Positions 1 to 10,460 of a DNA stretch of 64,000 bases are shown piece after piece. This DNA comes from Ctenosaura bakeri. Lineage: Eukaryota; Chordata; Lepidosauria; Squamata; Iguanidae. The stretch is taken from positions 62,001-126,000 of the forward strand of contig CAOLHI010000412.1 in NCBI GenBank assembly GCA_948474755.1, given 5' to 3'. Every line of letters starts with the position of its first letter. Position 1 is the stretch's first letter. The notes beneath the pieces are model-generated. The model made no database searches, was not told the origin of the DNA, and saw only the letters and a list, made by a program, of their open reading frames with translations. Position numbers and translations under genes: made by a program.

Positions 1-126
1 ACTTTCAACATCCCATGGAATTCTCAGCCAGAGAGCTCTTTGGCCTCAGTAAACTACAAACCTCAGAATTCCACAGGATGTTGAAAGTGGAATAAGAGCA
101 CTATAACAGTGTAGTGCTAAAAGGCC
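1..126. mobile_element. Foldback MITE, family A, cut by window start
   Basis: This is the right part of a short palindromic DNA transposon seen about ten times in the window. It shows the internal blocks CAGAGAGCTCTTTGGCCTC and CAGAATTCCACAGGATG, then TTGAAAGTGGAATAA, and ends in GTGTAGTGC...AAAAGGCC. The left terminus lies outside the window. Compared with other copies it lacks the central GGGGTTTGCAGTTTAGGG segment, so it carries an internal deletion. It has no coding capacity. Confidence 0.75.
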
Positions 127-1496
127 CCTGTTGTGGGGGAAATCTGCTTCAGTTCAATGGGACTTACTTTTGATGAATAGATGTAAATAGGGTAGCACTG
201 TTACAGAATCAAACTGTTCATGATTCCCCTATCATGAATGTGATTGCAGTGTGAATATTTTAGACAGCAAACCTAGAAACTGTTATTGAGCTCCTTGGAA
301 CCTCTGATCTGTCATGCATGGGACTGTACCATTAACAAATATGCACACACACAGCATGCCCTTCCTCGTGCCTTTAACAGCAACTGGCTTTAATATTTCA
401 CTTAAGGTAATACAACTGAAAAAAAGCCAATGGTCTAAATCTTCTTGTTAGTCATGATTAGACTAGACCAGTTCAATCTATGGGATTTACTGGTGTGTTG
501 TCTCATCATTCAACAAATGATTGAATTGGTCTACTCTAATTGGTACTAATAAGATGCCAGCCAATTCCTCTGGCTTTGATTTATGCAGAAATCAACAAAT
601 GAATCTTTTTATATCACAGATAAATTCTGGCATTTTAAAATATCTTCATATCAACATTGTGAAAGGAATACTCACAAAAAAGAGGCAAAACTTACCAACT
701 CTAAGCAAACTTAGCAAGTAGTGGATATTAGGAAATCATTAAAGAGCAGAACTCTTTCACTTATTTACTATATATTATACAGTGTGAGGGATGGTATTGG
801 GTTTCTTTAATCCTCATCCATCCAAAGGACCCTACTTTCAAAATGCACTTTACTGTGTGACAGCTATTCATATCAGCTGTGTACTCTGATAGCCAAATTT
901 TGTGCTTGGATACACCATGCAGTTCCAATGAAATGAAAAATCAGTCTCCCTGAAAAGCAAAATTTGCTCATAATGTTCAGTGTTAATAAATTGATTTTTT
1001 ATTCAGTGGGAGTTAGTTAAGCTATTGAGGGTTTTATTAAGGCCTAACCCATACAATGGGTTGATATGATAGTTGCTACGTGATAAGCTTATCAAAGAAT
1101 AGACTTGCTTCCCTTGATAAATATTGCGTTCATTTGATAAGAAGGTGCCAGCTGATCAGATTCACATATCAACCTAGCAGGTGATAATACAATAAATATC
1201 ATAATAATCCTAGCCGTAATAGAGGGATATCTGTAACAGTAATTTCAGAGATTTAGGTAATACAGGAGGGCAGGAGAATCTACATAAAACAAGGTATCAT
1301 TAAGCTGAGAATCAATGTCAAGAGAGGTAAGACCTTCTTACCTCTTATCAAAGAATTGTCTGTTTGAAGAAAATGCAGAACTATTTGTTCCAAATTTTAA
1401 AAAGTGAGATGATTTTTTTAAAAAAATCAGCATATATTTAGTAGTCTTATATCCCACTTTTGCATAGTGCTTCTTGTTTTTTCTCCTTTAGACATA
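127..1496. other. AT-rich non-coding stretch, no gene seen
   Basis: Short open frames only, none with recognisable protein similarity. Bases 134-185 carry a diverged copy of a short dispersed motif, CAATGGGACTTACTTTTGAT, also seen near 19300, 20930 and 46520. The rest looks like unique AT-rich sequence. Confidence 0.5.
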
Positions 1497-1698
1497 GGGC
1501 ATTTCTGCACTACAGTGTTAAAGTGCTATTATTCGACTTTCAACATCCTGTGGAATTCTGGGGTTTGTAGTTCACTGAGGCCAAAGAGCTCTCTGGCTGA
1601 GAATTCTAAAGGCCCCTCCCTAAACTGCAAACCCCAGGATTCCATAGGATGTGGAAAGTGGAATAATAGCACTACAATAGTGTAGTGCAGAAATGGCC
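1497..1698. mobile_element. Foldback MITE, family A, complete copy
   Basis: Both termini are present: GGGCATTTCTGCACTAC on the left and GTGTAGTGCAGAAATGGCC on the right, which are inverted repeats. The interior is itself palindromic, with TTCAACATCCTGTGGAATTC near the left end and CCATAGGATGTGGAAAG near the right. The 3-bp flanks are ATA and ACA, one mismatch from a target duplication. It is non-autonomous. Confidence 0.8.
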
Positions 1699-1714
1699 AC
1701 AGCAGTTTTTGGGC

Positions 1715-2110
1715 ACAGTTCAGAGAGCTGGTTAGGACCTTTAAAGCCCTGTGTGACTTACGTGCAGACTATCTGAATGACTGTTTCTCCCCATATGAAC
1801 ATGCCTTGATATGAGTTTTGAGATCTTCAGAGGAGGAGGGCTTTCTCTCAGTCCCACCACCATCACAAGCACCTTTGGTGAGACCACAGGAGAGAGCCTC
1901 CTTGCTTGCTACTGTGGAGTTTCTTCCCCTGTGAGGTTAGGTTGACCCATTTTCTGTTGTCTTTCTGACAGCAGCCAAAGGACGTATTGTATATTTTTTA
2001 ATCATCATCATTGTGTTTTAACTGCTCTTTAAATTGTTGTAAATTAATGTTTTTCTTATACTTGTTTTTCAAAGTTTGTGTTATGCTTTCTTTTAACTGT
2101 ATTCTCTTTT
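1715..2110 (+). mobile_element. L2-like LINE 3' fragment
   Basis: Decayed C-terminal reading of an L2-family ORF2 followed by its 3' UTR. The block around AAAGCCCTGTGTGACTTACG, then CCATATGAACATGCC and a WNFLP-like segment, matches in order the end of the better-preserved L2 at 17560-18790 (opposite strand). The reading is broken by stops. The T-rich remainder is the usual L2 3' UTR type. Confidence 0.6.
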
Positions 2111-2117
2111 ATCTTAT

Positions 2118-2757
2118 AGAACCATAAAATTATAGATCCATCAAATTAGAAAGAACCCCATAGGCCATCCGGTCCAGTCCCATGCTCAGTGTAGGAACAA
2201 AGGTTTCCCCAGCAGGAAGCTGTCCAGCCTCCATTTGAAGACATCCAGAGAAAGCGACCCTACTACCCCTGTATGCAATTGGTTCCATTGCACAACCACT
2301 CTGACCATCAAGTTCCTTCTGATGTTCGATTGTAATCTATCTTCCTGTAACTTACAACCATTAAACATGGTTTTGCCATCTGGGACAGAGATAAAACCTG
2401 TACACTCCTCTCTATGACAGCCCTTTAGATTTAAAGAGAGTGATCATGTCACCCCTGAGTCTTCTCTTTACCAGGCTGAAAAAGCCCAACTCCCTCAACC
2501 TTTCCTTGTAAGTTTTGGTCTTCATACCTCTGTATCATCCTTGCTGCCTTTCTCTGAACCCACCGCAATTTGTTGATATCCTTCTTAAAATGGGATACCC
2601 ACAACTCAATGCAATACTCCAGATGAGGCCTAACACAGGATGTAGTGGGACCATTAGTGCCTTTGATTTGGAAACTATGGTTCTATCAATGCAGGCTAAA
2701 ATATTATTTGTTTTCTTTGCTGTAGCATCACACTGCTGTGTCATGTTCAATTTATGA
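2118..2757 (-). mobile_element. CR1-family LINE, 3' end of ORF2
   Basis: On the minus strand this reads as the end of the reverse transcriptase (HPVLGLIWSI, like the family's RPHLEY region) and then the CR1 C-terminal block: GFF SLVKRRLRGDM-like, a degraded 'F-K-LKG', then FNGCKLQEDRLQSNIRRNLMVRV and VQWNQLHTGVVGSLSLDVFKWRLDSFL. The element ends near 2118 with TATAATTTTATGGTTCT, a degraded form of the CR1 octamer tail. The 5' part is missing, as is usual for CR1. Frameshifts break the frame. Confidence 0.85.
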
Positions 2758-2856
2758 TCAACAATAATCCAAATAAATAAATGTATACAATTATATCTTA
2801 TAAACCAGCTTTGGTCCCATAGTGGAAGAAAGACAGACTAGGTAGGTAGGTAGGAG

Positions 2857-2864
2857 ATAGATGA

Positions 2865-2910
<46 letters not shown>
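2857..2910. repeat. (GATA)n microsatellite
   Basis: About twelve GATA/ATAG units, preceded by a short GTAG run at 2839-2854. On the minus strand it gives a low-complexity Leu-Ser-Ile-Tyr open frame that is not a gene. Confidence 0.95.
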
Positions 2911-3250
2911 TTTGGGCACAATGGATTGGATAGCAGCAAGCTCTACCATATACCCTGAGAGCCCATCCATCTTTTAACTGAAAGCACATTGCTACTATCT
3001 CCCAAACTTCTTGTTTTATCATTTAATACCAATTTAATGATCTTATTGCTGCATTTCTGACGTATTTTAAGGTGTGTGGGGTTTCCTCCTAATTATTATG
3101 ACTGTTTTATAGGTTTTGTTGAATATCTCAGTGGATAGATATCTAATAGTTAGATATCTAATAAACAAAAATAAATTTTGTCAGTTTACTACCATACATG
3201 CTACACAAATATCCATGCAGAACAGTTGTTACAGAGGGAATAAGGCTACA

Positions 3251-3327
3251 ATCCCAGGTTGGGATTAAGTCCACTGAACTCATGTCAAGTAGACATGAGT
3301 TCAGTGGACTTAATCTCAACCTGGGAT
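3251..3327. repeat. Near-perfect 36-bp-arm inverted repeat
   Basis: Arm 3251-3286 and arm 3292-3327 are reverse complements with one mismatch in 36 bp, around a 5-base loop (AAGTA). The arm contains AAGTCCACTGAACTCATG. Transcribed, it would fold into a long hairpin. It may be a tiny foldback transposon related to the short CAATGGGACTTACTTC motif elsewhere in the window, or a hairpin RNA source. Neither is shown. Confidence 0.85.
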
Positions 3328-4206
3328 AGTGTGAGCAAACATGTACTATAAATATGACATGAAGGAGGTATAGAAGAGCCCAACCTTGTGAATCCATTAA
3401 AAGAGTGATAGTTGTCATAAGACCAAAACCAGAACATGATATAAGAAGGCATGTCTTTTCATATCTGTTGTTGTGGGCCATGGGCTTAGGAGGGCCATGG
3501 TATAACCTACTGATAATCTTATCTGTAACTTTTAATTAAAATCTTCAATGAATGCGGTGACAAAGATCTTTACTTTTGATGCTACCTAGCTGCCTGCAGA
3601 ACAAGACAGGTCAGGGAATGCAACTAGCGTGTTACAGCCATTCTTAATGAGCACAAAGAGGAAACAGATGACCCTTACGTGAATGAAAAATACCTGTGTT
3701 TCAGAAGCCATCATATTATTTCATGAAGGTTTGCTTTATTATATCTGCTCTCTTGTCTATTCATTAATTAGTGCAACCAGCGTTTCAGAGTTGCCCCTGT
3801 GGACTTCACACTTCTCTTGCTGGTTGCAAGAGCTAGATTGCTGTTCTCTCTTGAAGTCTTAGCACTGTTTCCCTTCATTATTTTGTTCCCTTGCTCTTCT
3901 TTTCCACTGCTGCTGAGATTTAGAACTGTATTCCTTATCTTATGTTTAATGCCATTAAAAATGGCACAGTTAACATTCAACAGAGAAAAATGCAGATAGA
4001 TTCAATGTTCATAAAGATTTGTTTTTATGAATTGTATCAATTTTTTAAAATAATAATCAGGCATTTTCTGTCCTGTAATGGAGGAGGTGACAACATGGAC
4101 ATCCTAAGACAGCTTTTTCAGAGTTACTCAGAAGATGTTCGTTTGGTATCCCTCCCAGAGAAAGGCTGAAATAGTTCATTTGGATGAAAAGCGGTAGTAA
4201 CACTAC
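3328..4206. other. Non-coding stretch, no gene seen
   Basis: No convincing coding region. Two overlapping open frames near 3768-3999 lie on opposite strands and have no recognisable domains. No repeat family was recognised here. Confidence 0.45.
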
Positions 4207-4769
4207 TGTGACAAGCCTGATGGGAGGGGGTCCAGACAACAGAGCCTCCTTGGCAACTGAGAGTGTTTAAGCGGATTGGCTGGAGAAAGGGAACCTTGGA
4301 TAGCCCAGGGGAGGGGCTGGTGGAAAGAGGAAAATAATAGATTTTAACTGCTTGGGGAGTTTTTGAATGGGAGTGTGATTTGTGGTGTGTTTGAGAGAGG
4401 TTGGAGATTTGAAGAGCTCTGTGAGAGAGAGGACAGAGAAACTGGGTGTACGAGAGATAGTGAATGAATTGAAAGAGATAGGCCATTTCCGCATGACACT
4501 CTTCTAGCGCGATGATTCCACTTTCAACCTCCTATGGAATCCTGGGGTTTGCAGTTCCGGGAGGGGCCAGCCGGCCCCTCCCGGAACTGCAAACCCCAGG
4601 ATTCCATAGGAGGTTGAAAGTGGAATCATCGCGCTAGAAGAGTGTCATGTGGAAATGGACAGAGAGAAGAATGGTGTGCTGTTTATAAACATTTAGAGAC
4701 AAGACACATTTAAAGCAACAGTGTTACAATAAATGTTTGAAGTTCTGTGTTCCTTAAAGCAGTGTCACA
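4207..4769 (+). mobile_element. Possible solo LTR containing a nested MITE
   Basis: The block starts TGTGACAAG and ends AGTGTCACA, giving perfect 7-bp inverted termini of the TG...CA type. An AATAAA signal sits near 4729, about 40 bp before the right end, as expected for R-U5. A family A MITE (4481-4660) interrupts it; without the MITE the LTR would be about 380 bp. The flanking five bases (ACTAC and GAGTC) do not match, so a target duplication is not visible and the call stays tentative. No primer-binding site or internal region is recognised. Confidence 0.4.
4481..4660. mobile_element. Foldback MITE, family A, near-perfect hairpin
   Basis: GGCCATTTCCGCATGAC at the left and its near-complement ATGTGGAAATGGAC at the right. 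The two arms of about 88 bp are almost identical inverted copies meeting at GGGGCCAGCCGGCCCC. It is the cleanest family A copy and lacks the GAGAGCTCTTTGG centre of longer copies. The 3-bp flanks are ATA and AGA. Confidence 0.88.
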
Positions 4770-5289
4770 GAGTCTCATTCTGAATCCTGGAATATAGATG
4801 CTACCAATAATATCATCTTGACCTTAGTGCCAACAGTACCACAGTCTGAAAAGATAAATCACTGCTGATCCTTACATCTGGGAGAAGGGCAGATTTAGGG
4901 AAGGCAGTAAAGGGGGGAGGGTCCTGAAAGGAAGAAGTCAAAGCGGGGACAAGAGCAAGGAAGGAACTGAGTTCTCAGAAGGGGAGAACTGAGGCAGACC
5001 CGTTTGTCCTGGCCCCGGCTTCATTCAGAGATCTCTCTGGCTGTTCAGACCTGAACACAAAGAGGTGTCAGGCTGGGCAGACCTTGAGTGTGAGGCCTGG
5101 GTGCTTCGCGCTTACGCGTGGTTTTTCCCTTATTAGGGAAGCAGGATATTTTCTTGTTGTTTGGGCTATTTTTTGTTTGTGAGATATCTAATCTATATCT
5201 ACCTCTGTCACCACCATTCTCCAAAAATGGGACACAAAGAAGCATAAAATATAAGTTGGAGCAAAATTGCTGAAATAGTATTTGACACA
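4770..5289. other. Non-coding stretch, no gene seen
   Basis: No recognisable gene or repeat. Bases 4880-5110 are purine- and GC-richer than the surroundings. The short minus-strand frame at 5045-5290 has no family features. Confidence 0.4.
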
Positions 5290-5450
5290 AACGTATTTTT
5301 TAAAAAAAAAGCACTAAACAATCATTTAAATATCACTTTTACAACGTTAACTTAAAACAATCAAAATACATAAAATATATATTACATATTTAAAAGTGTC
5401 ACACACATTACATATCCTTCTATTCCAGACAGGTAAAGGCTAAATGCCTC
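5290..5450 (-). mobile_element. L2-like LINE 3' UTR fragment
   Basis: A run of AAAACAATCAAAATACATAAAA-type sequence followed by TACATATCCTTCT and AAAGGCTAAATGCC. It matches in order the minus-strand L2 3' end at 62640-63330 (ACATCCTTCTGCCC, AAAGACCAAAAGCC). Short and diverged. Confidence 0.45.
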
Positions 5451-5953
5451 TATTATTAACTATCACTGGCTGAAGACCTATGAAAAAGAACAGTGGCAGG
5501 GGGACATACAAGCCTCCTCTCAGTCAAATTGAAAATAGCAGAATTCCTTCTCCCCTGATATTCTGCACACATCCATCTTGCTCTCCTTATCTGGCATGCC
5601 CACTGTACAAGAAGAAAAGAGCCTCATCCTGGGAAAGAGGAAGTTGATAGTAGGGGATTCTGGAAACTGTGGTCTTAAAAAATAATGTTTCCCAGCACTG
5701 GTAGCAGGTAGAATCTTTTCTAGGGAGGGATGATGGGGATGAAATACAAAACTCATCAACTCAGCAGGAAAACATTCTGTGTGCTCTTTTTTGCCTCAGC
5801 AAGCAGAGTGGCAAGAAGCTAGTCTCTTTCCTGCTACCTCAATTCTCTTCCTCAAATCAGTCTCTTATTTCCTTGAATATGTGATAGGGGGTATTAGGTG
5901 GTAGAAGGCTGCTGGGATATGATGTTTTGAAAGTACTTTTGTGAGCACTCTTT
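5451..5953. other. Non-coding stretch, no gene seen
   Basis: Only short unrecognised frames on both strands. No repeat was identified between the L2 tail and the MITE that starts at 5954. Confidence 0.4.
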
Positions 5954-6386
5954 GGCCCTTTCCGCACTGGCCTATTAAAACGGTGCAAAGTGACTTCCAA
6001 CGGAGGTCTTCTGCACCGTGGAGTGGACTGGGGTGGACTACTTTTCATAATTCCGCACCTCAGTCCGCTCCGGAGCGATTGGAACTGGTTGCGCAGCGTG
6101 CTTTTTAAAAACCGTGACCCTGTGTCGCTCCATCACCGCGCTCTGGTGCAGATTTGCAGGTGCGCACTAGTGTGTGCCTGCAGATCTGCCGGGGCGGGCT
6201 TTAGGCTGGCGAGCTTCTCCGGTTGGTGGAAAGCCTTCCCCAGCCGGAAGCCGCCATTTTGGATGCCGGAGCAGTGCGGAGCAATGCCCTCGCACTGCTC
6301 CTCATCAGGATGGGCCCAAACGGACCCACCAAAAAGCTGGTGAGTAGCGGCAGGGAGCGTTTCCCTCACCATGTGTGGAAAGGACC
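5954..6386. mobile_element. MITE family B, 433 bp
   Basis: The left terminus is GGCCCTTTCCGCACTGGCC, the right terminus TGTGTGGAAAGGACC. The same 430-436 bp architecture recurs at 15130-15565 and 35974-36405, both in reverse orientation. Shared blocks include GGAGGTCTTCTGCACC, GAGTGGACTGGGGTGGACTA and GCGAGCTTCTCCGGTTGGTGG. The flanking triplets are TTT and ATT. It is GC-rich relative to its neighbours, which gives several overlapping open frames of 60-120 codons on both strands; these are not genes. Confidence 0.85.
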
Positions 6387-6412
6387 ATTGGGTCATCTTA
6401 AGGATTTGTGGA

Positions 6413-6655
6413 GAGAGCCAGTGTAGCATGGTGGTTTGGGTGTTGGATTAGGAATCTGGAGACCAGATTTCAAATTCCCACTTGAGTATTATGGAAACTC
6501 ACTGGATGACCTTGAGCAAGTCACATTCTCTCAGTTTCAGAGGAAAGTAAGGGCAACCTACTGTGAAGATATTTTGTTAAGGAAACCCTGTAGTAGGTTC
6601 ACCTGATCATCGGTCTATGTCGGAAAGGACACAAAGTCATACCACCACCATAAAA
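6413..6655 (+). mobile_element. tRNA-derived SINE (Sauria-SINE type), diverged full copy
   Basis: The tRNA-like head has an A-box-like GTGTAGCATGGTGG and a B-box-like segment around GACCAGATTTCAAATTCCC. The body follows with GGATGACCTTGAGCAAGTC, CTCTCAGTTTCAGAGG and AGTAGGTTCACCTGATCAT, then a degraded tail (GGAAAGGACACAAAGTCATAC). The order of blocks equals that at 14041, 15780 and 46586. Pol III transcription from the head is known for the family; this copy is too diverged to be called active. Confidence 0.75.
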
Positions 6656-8977
6656 GATTGTTGGCATAAATAAAGAAGCTTTGTAGGGTACACTTGTTTT
6701 TAGGGTGAATACTTGCCAGTCACCAGGGCCACTTTGTATCCTTATGTAGCAAGGTCCTTTATCCATCCGATAGATTTTCCAGACCAAGTCTGCTTTAATG
6801 TTCAAGAACCGTAAGAAGAGAAAGATATACAAATGGAGAACATTGACAGTATCTAGACGGAACTACTAAAGTTTACTTGTGTTTCAGATACAGCCCCATT
6901 ATGGGCTTACCAAACTGCCCAACTCAATCGTATTTTCAGGAATGCAAGGGGATGCCTTGCAGGTTATCATAATGGCTTGTTGGACAGCTTTGTAGTGTTT
7001 TTGATTCATTTGTCCTCTGATTGAAGCAAGTAGTCCAAAGTTTCCTGATTTAAGTACAGATCAGCCTGTTCTAGGATGTATTTTATACTAGGTTATTAGA
7101 CTCTTGGGGAGTAAAAAATGTAGAACTGTTTTTGTATGTATTGATTTTATTTAATTAATATCCTGCTTTTCTCCCACATGGAACCCATTGTTGATTGAAC
7201 CTAATACATTAATTTTTAAATTTATTTCAGTCCAAAACATCACAATGACCTAAATCTACTTATTAGCTTGAGTAAATCCATTGAACAAATTGAATCTATG
7301 TAAGCATTGACTTACCATTCAACAATAGATTCAGTGGGTCTATCCTAGATGGAATTAGGAACTGTATGTTGACCAAGTTCCATAGTTGTTATTGAAACAG
7401 AACATTTCTAGAAGGTGCGACACACCACATAATGAGGGAGCATGAGAGTAAATGAAAGGAGAGCATAAGAATGGAGCTGTGCAGGGAGTAGAACATATAC
7501 AACTGCAAGGAGCCATTGCTGAAGTAAGTCTTGTTACCCCTCTCTCGATTATGCTACTGCAAATTTTAAAATGTGCAAAAATTTCACATTCAATGATTTT
7601 ATGGCAAACAGGATCCACCTGCTAAATTTCAGGATTATTGCTTCTTTAATGACTGGATAAGAGCAGGAAGTCTTCACCTGCTATTTTTTTTTATTGTTAT
7701 TGGCAATGTGGAACAGGACTGTAGATATAGGAATGGGCAAAATAATGGCATTGTGAAATTTAAGAATTCTGCCCCCCAAATAAAATGTTCCTTAAGTCCC
7801 TGAATATCTAGCATTATAGTAACTTAAAGTTCAGTTGAGCTTTTATAAATATAGTTTGGACATCCAAGGAAAAGGGGCAGGCATGCTACCAAGGGAACGT
7901 TAACATAGCAAATACAGTTCTAGGTGGGAATAATTTTCAATTTCTCAATCTCTTTAATGCTAGAAATTTGATAACTGAAAGGAAATTTCAAGGTGGGGGC
8001 AGAATTATTATTTGAGGTCAATACCCTCCTTTTAGCCTTTGGTAACTACTCTTTTGTTTAGCTCAGACATACATAACTTGTATTGCTAACTATGTAAAAC
8101 ATGTTTCAATAAGATTTTTCTTTCTCTTTGACAATGGATAAAGCTTTAAAAAGCCATATTTAAATATTTTTTTATTTTTTTAAAAAAATTATGAAACATT
8201 GTTCTAGCCTCTTGATATGCAATGTTTCGTTTGTTGATATTGGAATATGTGCTGAAGTATTTGTACCTTTCATAACAAATTCTTAATTGTTTTGGATCAG
8301 TGTTCCTAAATGAATACTTGGTCTAACCTATGAAGAGTTGTTTCATATCAATCACAATAAAAATATAGCTTTCATTCCCTCTTTCTCTGATAAACTTTAT
8401 TTAAACTATAATTTTGTACTACATGTTATTTATTTACTGCTTTCCTGAAAGGAGCCTCCAATATCAGTGGTGATTCTCTGTACATTTTGACACCCTGATT
8501 TTCCAGGGCTCTAAAAGATGTAATGAACCTCTATAGCTACAGGACACTCTCTTCTGCAAACCATTGCTCTCCATGGGTGGACAATAACAAAACTGATGAT
8601 GGAAGACAAATAGTGGCCAGTATCTTGTTCAGTGTTTATCTTGTGCTAGATGATTTGTAGGCACAAACCTACATATATACAAGCCCAACTTACAACATTG
8701 TAAATTTTTGAGTTTATATTTACAGTTGGTGCACTGTTGTTGCAGTTCCAAAGTACTTTACTGTTGCAAAGTCCCTCACGGCTGCAGGATGGCTGGGTGC
8801 TTCTTTGCTTACCATTCCATTCAACAGTGCCTCAGAAATCCCTCTGTTGACAGGTTACCTGGCCTCTGTGGTGGGTTTGGGGGATCACATTGAAAGATGT
8901 ACCTATAATGATGGAGCTCTGTTGTTATAGCTTCAACTCTGGATGCAAGATTTGGCCACTATATGAATTTATTATAT
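6656..8977. other. Long non-coding stretch, no gene seen
   Basis: AT-rich, with only short isolated open frames and no recognised domain, SINE or LINE. Around 7125-7200 the phrase TTAATATCCTGCTTTTCTCCC resembles a LINE 3' UTR (minus strand), but too little is left to classify. Confidence 0.4.
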
Positions 8978-9357
8978 ACTAGCATATATACCAGGCATTG
9001 CCCAGGATTTTATTTTCTCATAGGTAATACTTGTTAGAAAGATTTGAGATCCTGTGTCTCTAGTTCCCCAAATCCCATATTCCCCAATCCAATCTGTATT
9101 CAGAGTTATTAAACAGAGGTTGGGTTCCTTAGGGAATATACTGCCCTCCTCCTTGCTGCTAGGCCTTGTCTCCATAGCAACAGGCCTATTCAAGACAGAC
9201 ACAGTTGACTGAGGCCAAAGAGCTCTCTGACTGAGAATTTTAAAGGTCCCACCCTAAACTGCAAGCCCCAGGATTCCAAAAACTGTTCTTACGCAGCCAA
9301 TCATATGAGATCTTCACCTGACATAGACAAACAAACTTTGACTTTTATATATTAGAT
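8978..9357. repeat. Unclassified low-copy repeat, copy 1
   Basis: Begins ACTAGCATATATACCAGGC and runs through GGATTTTATTTTCTCATAGG, AGATTTGAGATCCTGTGTC and TCCCCAATCCAATC to TTTTATATATTAGATG. A second copy starts at 63786 and runs off the window with the same blocks in the same order. A family A MITE fragment (9208-9278) is nested in it. I cannot assign a class. Confidence 0.7.
9208..9278. mobile_element. Family A MITE fragment nested in a repeat
   Basis: ACTGAGGCCAAAGAGCTCTC, then GAGAATTTTAAAGGTCCC and CTAAACTGCAAGCCCCAGG: the central part of the family A element without either terminus. It lies within the unclassified repeat at 8978-9357. Confidence 0.7.
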
Positions 9358-9942
9358 GTGAAGGGGAACTACAGTCCTGAAGGAAACAATCATGCTTAGT
9401 GCTTCACTCCACTCTTTATTGCCATGCAGATATACAAAGCAGAAAATACGCCACAACCTCTGTCTTCAGCTTCCTAATGGGAATTTTCTGAGTGGAGACT
9501 GAGTAGGAATTCTTTCTCTCTCCCTCTTAGGAGAACAGCTAAAAATCCTACTCACTTCCCCAAAAATCCATTAATTTCATCAGAGCCCATTACTGAAAAT
9601 CTTCTAGTACACCTGATTTCTTAATCGAATTCTCATTGTCCTTTCATTTATAAGAAAGCTGAGTTTTCTGACAGATTCTTTTTAATTGCTTTGAGAAAGC
9701 CACAGGTTCTGAAAGCTGCAGCTCCCTAAATCTGTCACTGGCTTAACAATTGCGTAAGCAAACTCACCTTTTTTTCAAATAACAAAGGTACCTTTTAGAA
9801 AGATGTGAATCAGTCTCCTGTACAATAATCCCTTTTTGTGTCATATAAAGTGACAATTTCATAATCAGTCTTTCATTTATTTACAATTCCCAGGAAAGAG
9901 CAACTTAATCCCTAAGGGAAAGGTCATTTCTTAAAGGTATAG
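9358..9942. other. Non-coding stretch, no gene seen
   Basis: No coding signal and no repeat family recognised. AT-rich and apparently unique. Confidence 0.4.
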
Positions 9943-10460
9943 AGCATTTTAAGCAGCCCCTTTCTAGGTTAATTTCTTGAACATGAGCTGCAATGTCTGA
10001 GAGTGAGGATATTGGACGACGTTAAAAAAATAAACAAACCATCCAACATTCTTGGAAATCAACAACCACACATTTCATTAAATATTTTTACAAGCATTTT
10101 GGAACCAATGTTTATTAAGCCTGAGTGATAGGGGACTGTTCCCCTGGCAATCGGAGAGCAGTTGATTGACATCCTCAACCTGTCCCATGACTGATTTCCA
10201 ATATGATTGTCAGAAGTAGGGTCCCTGTCACAATTTCCCCTTGTATCCAGAGACTGTTCCTGTGGGGAATATTTGAATGTCAGTCTGGCGCTTTCCGAAA
10301 GACAGACCCCTGTAGTTTGTAGTGGCTGCTGCCTGGTAAGTGGAGATTGAAGGGCTTTCATGGTCCTTACGTATTATCTGAATTACCAAAGAGAATGTTT
10401 TAAACAGCCCCTTTCTAGGTTAATTTCTTGAACATTGCTTTCTGAGATTGTGAATATGAA
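9943..10460. repeat. Unit with 30-bp direct repeats at both ends
   Basis: Bases 9954-9983 and 10405-10434 are identical (CAGCCCCTTTCTAGGTTAAT followed by TTCTTGAACA), and similarity continues on each side (TTTTAA before; a shared TCTGAGA and GTGA after). The spacing is 451 bp. The intervening sequence has no recognised gene or transposon. It could be a small segmental duplication or an unrecognised inserted element flanked by duplicated target. Confidence 0.75.

Noticed and set aside
2798..3022. Minus-strand frame with repeated Leu-Ser-Ile-Tyr
   Set aside because: It is the translation of the (GATA)n microsatellite.
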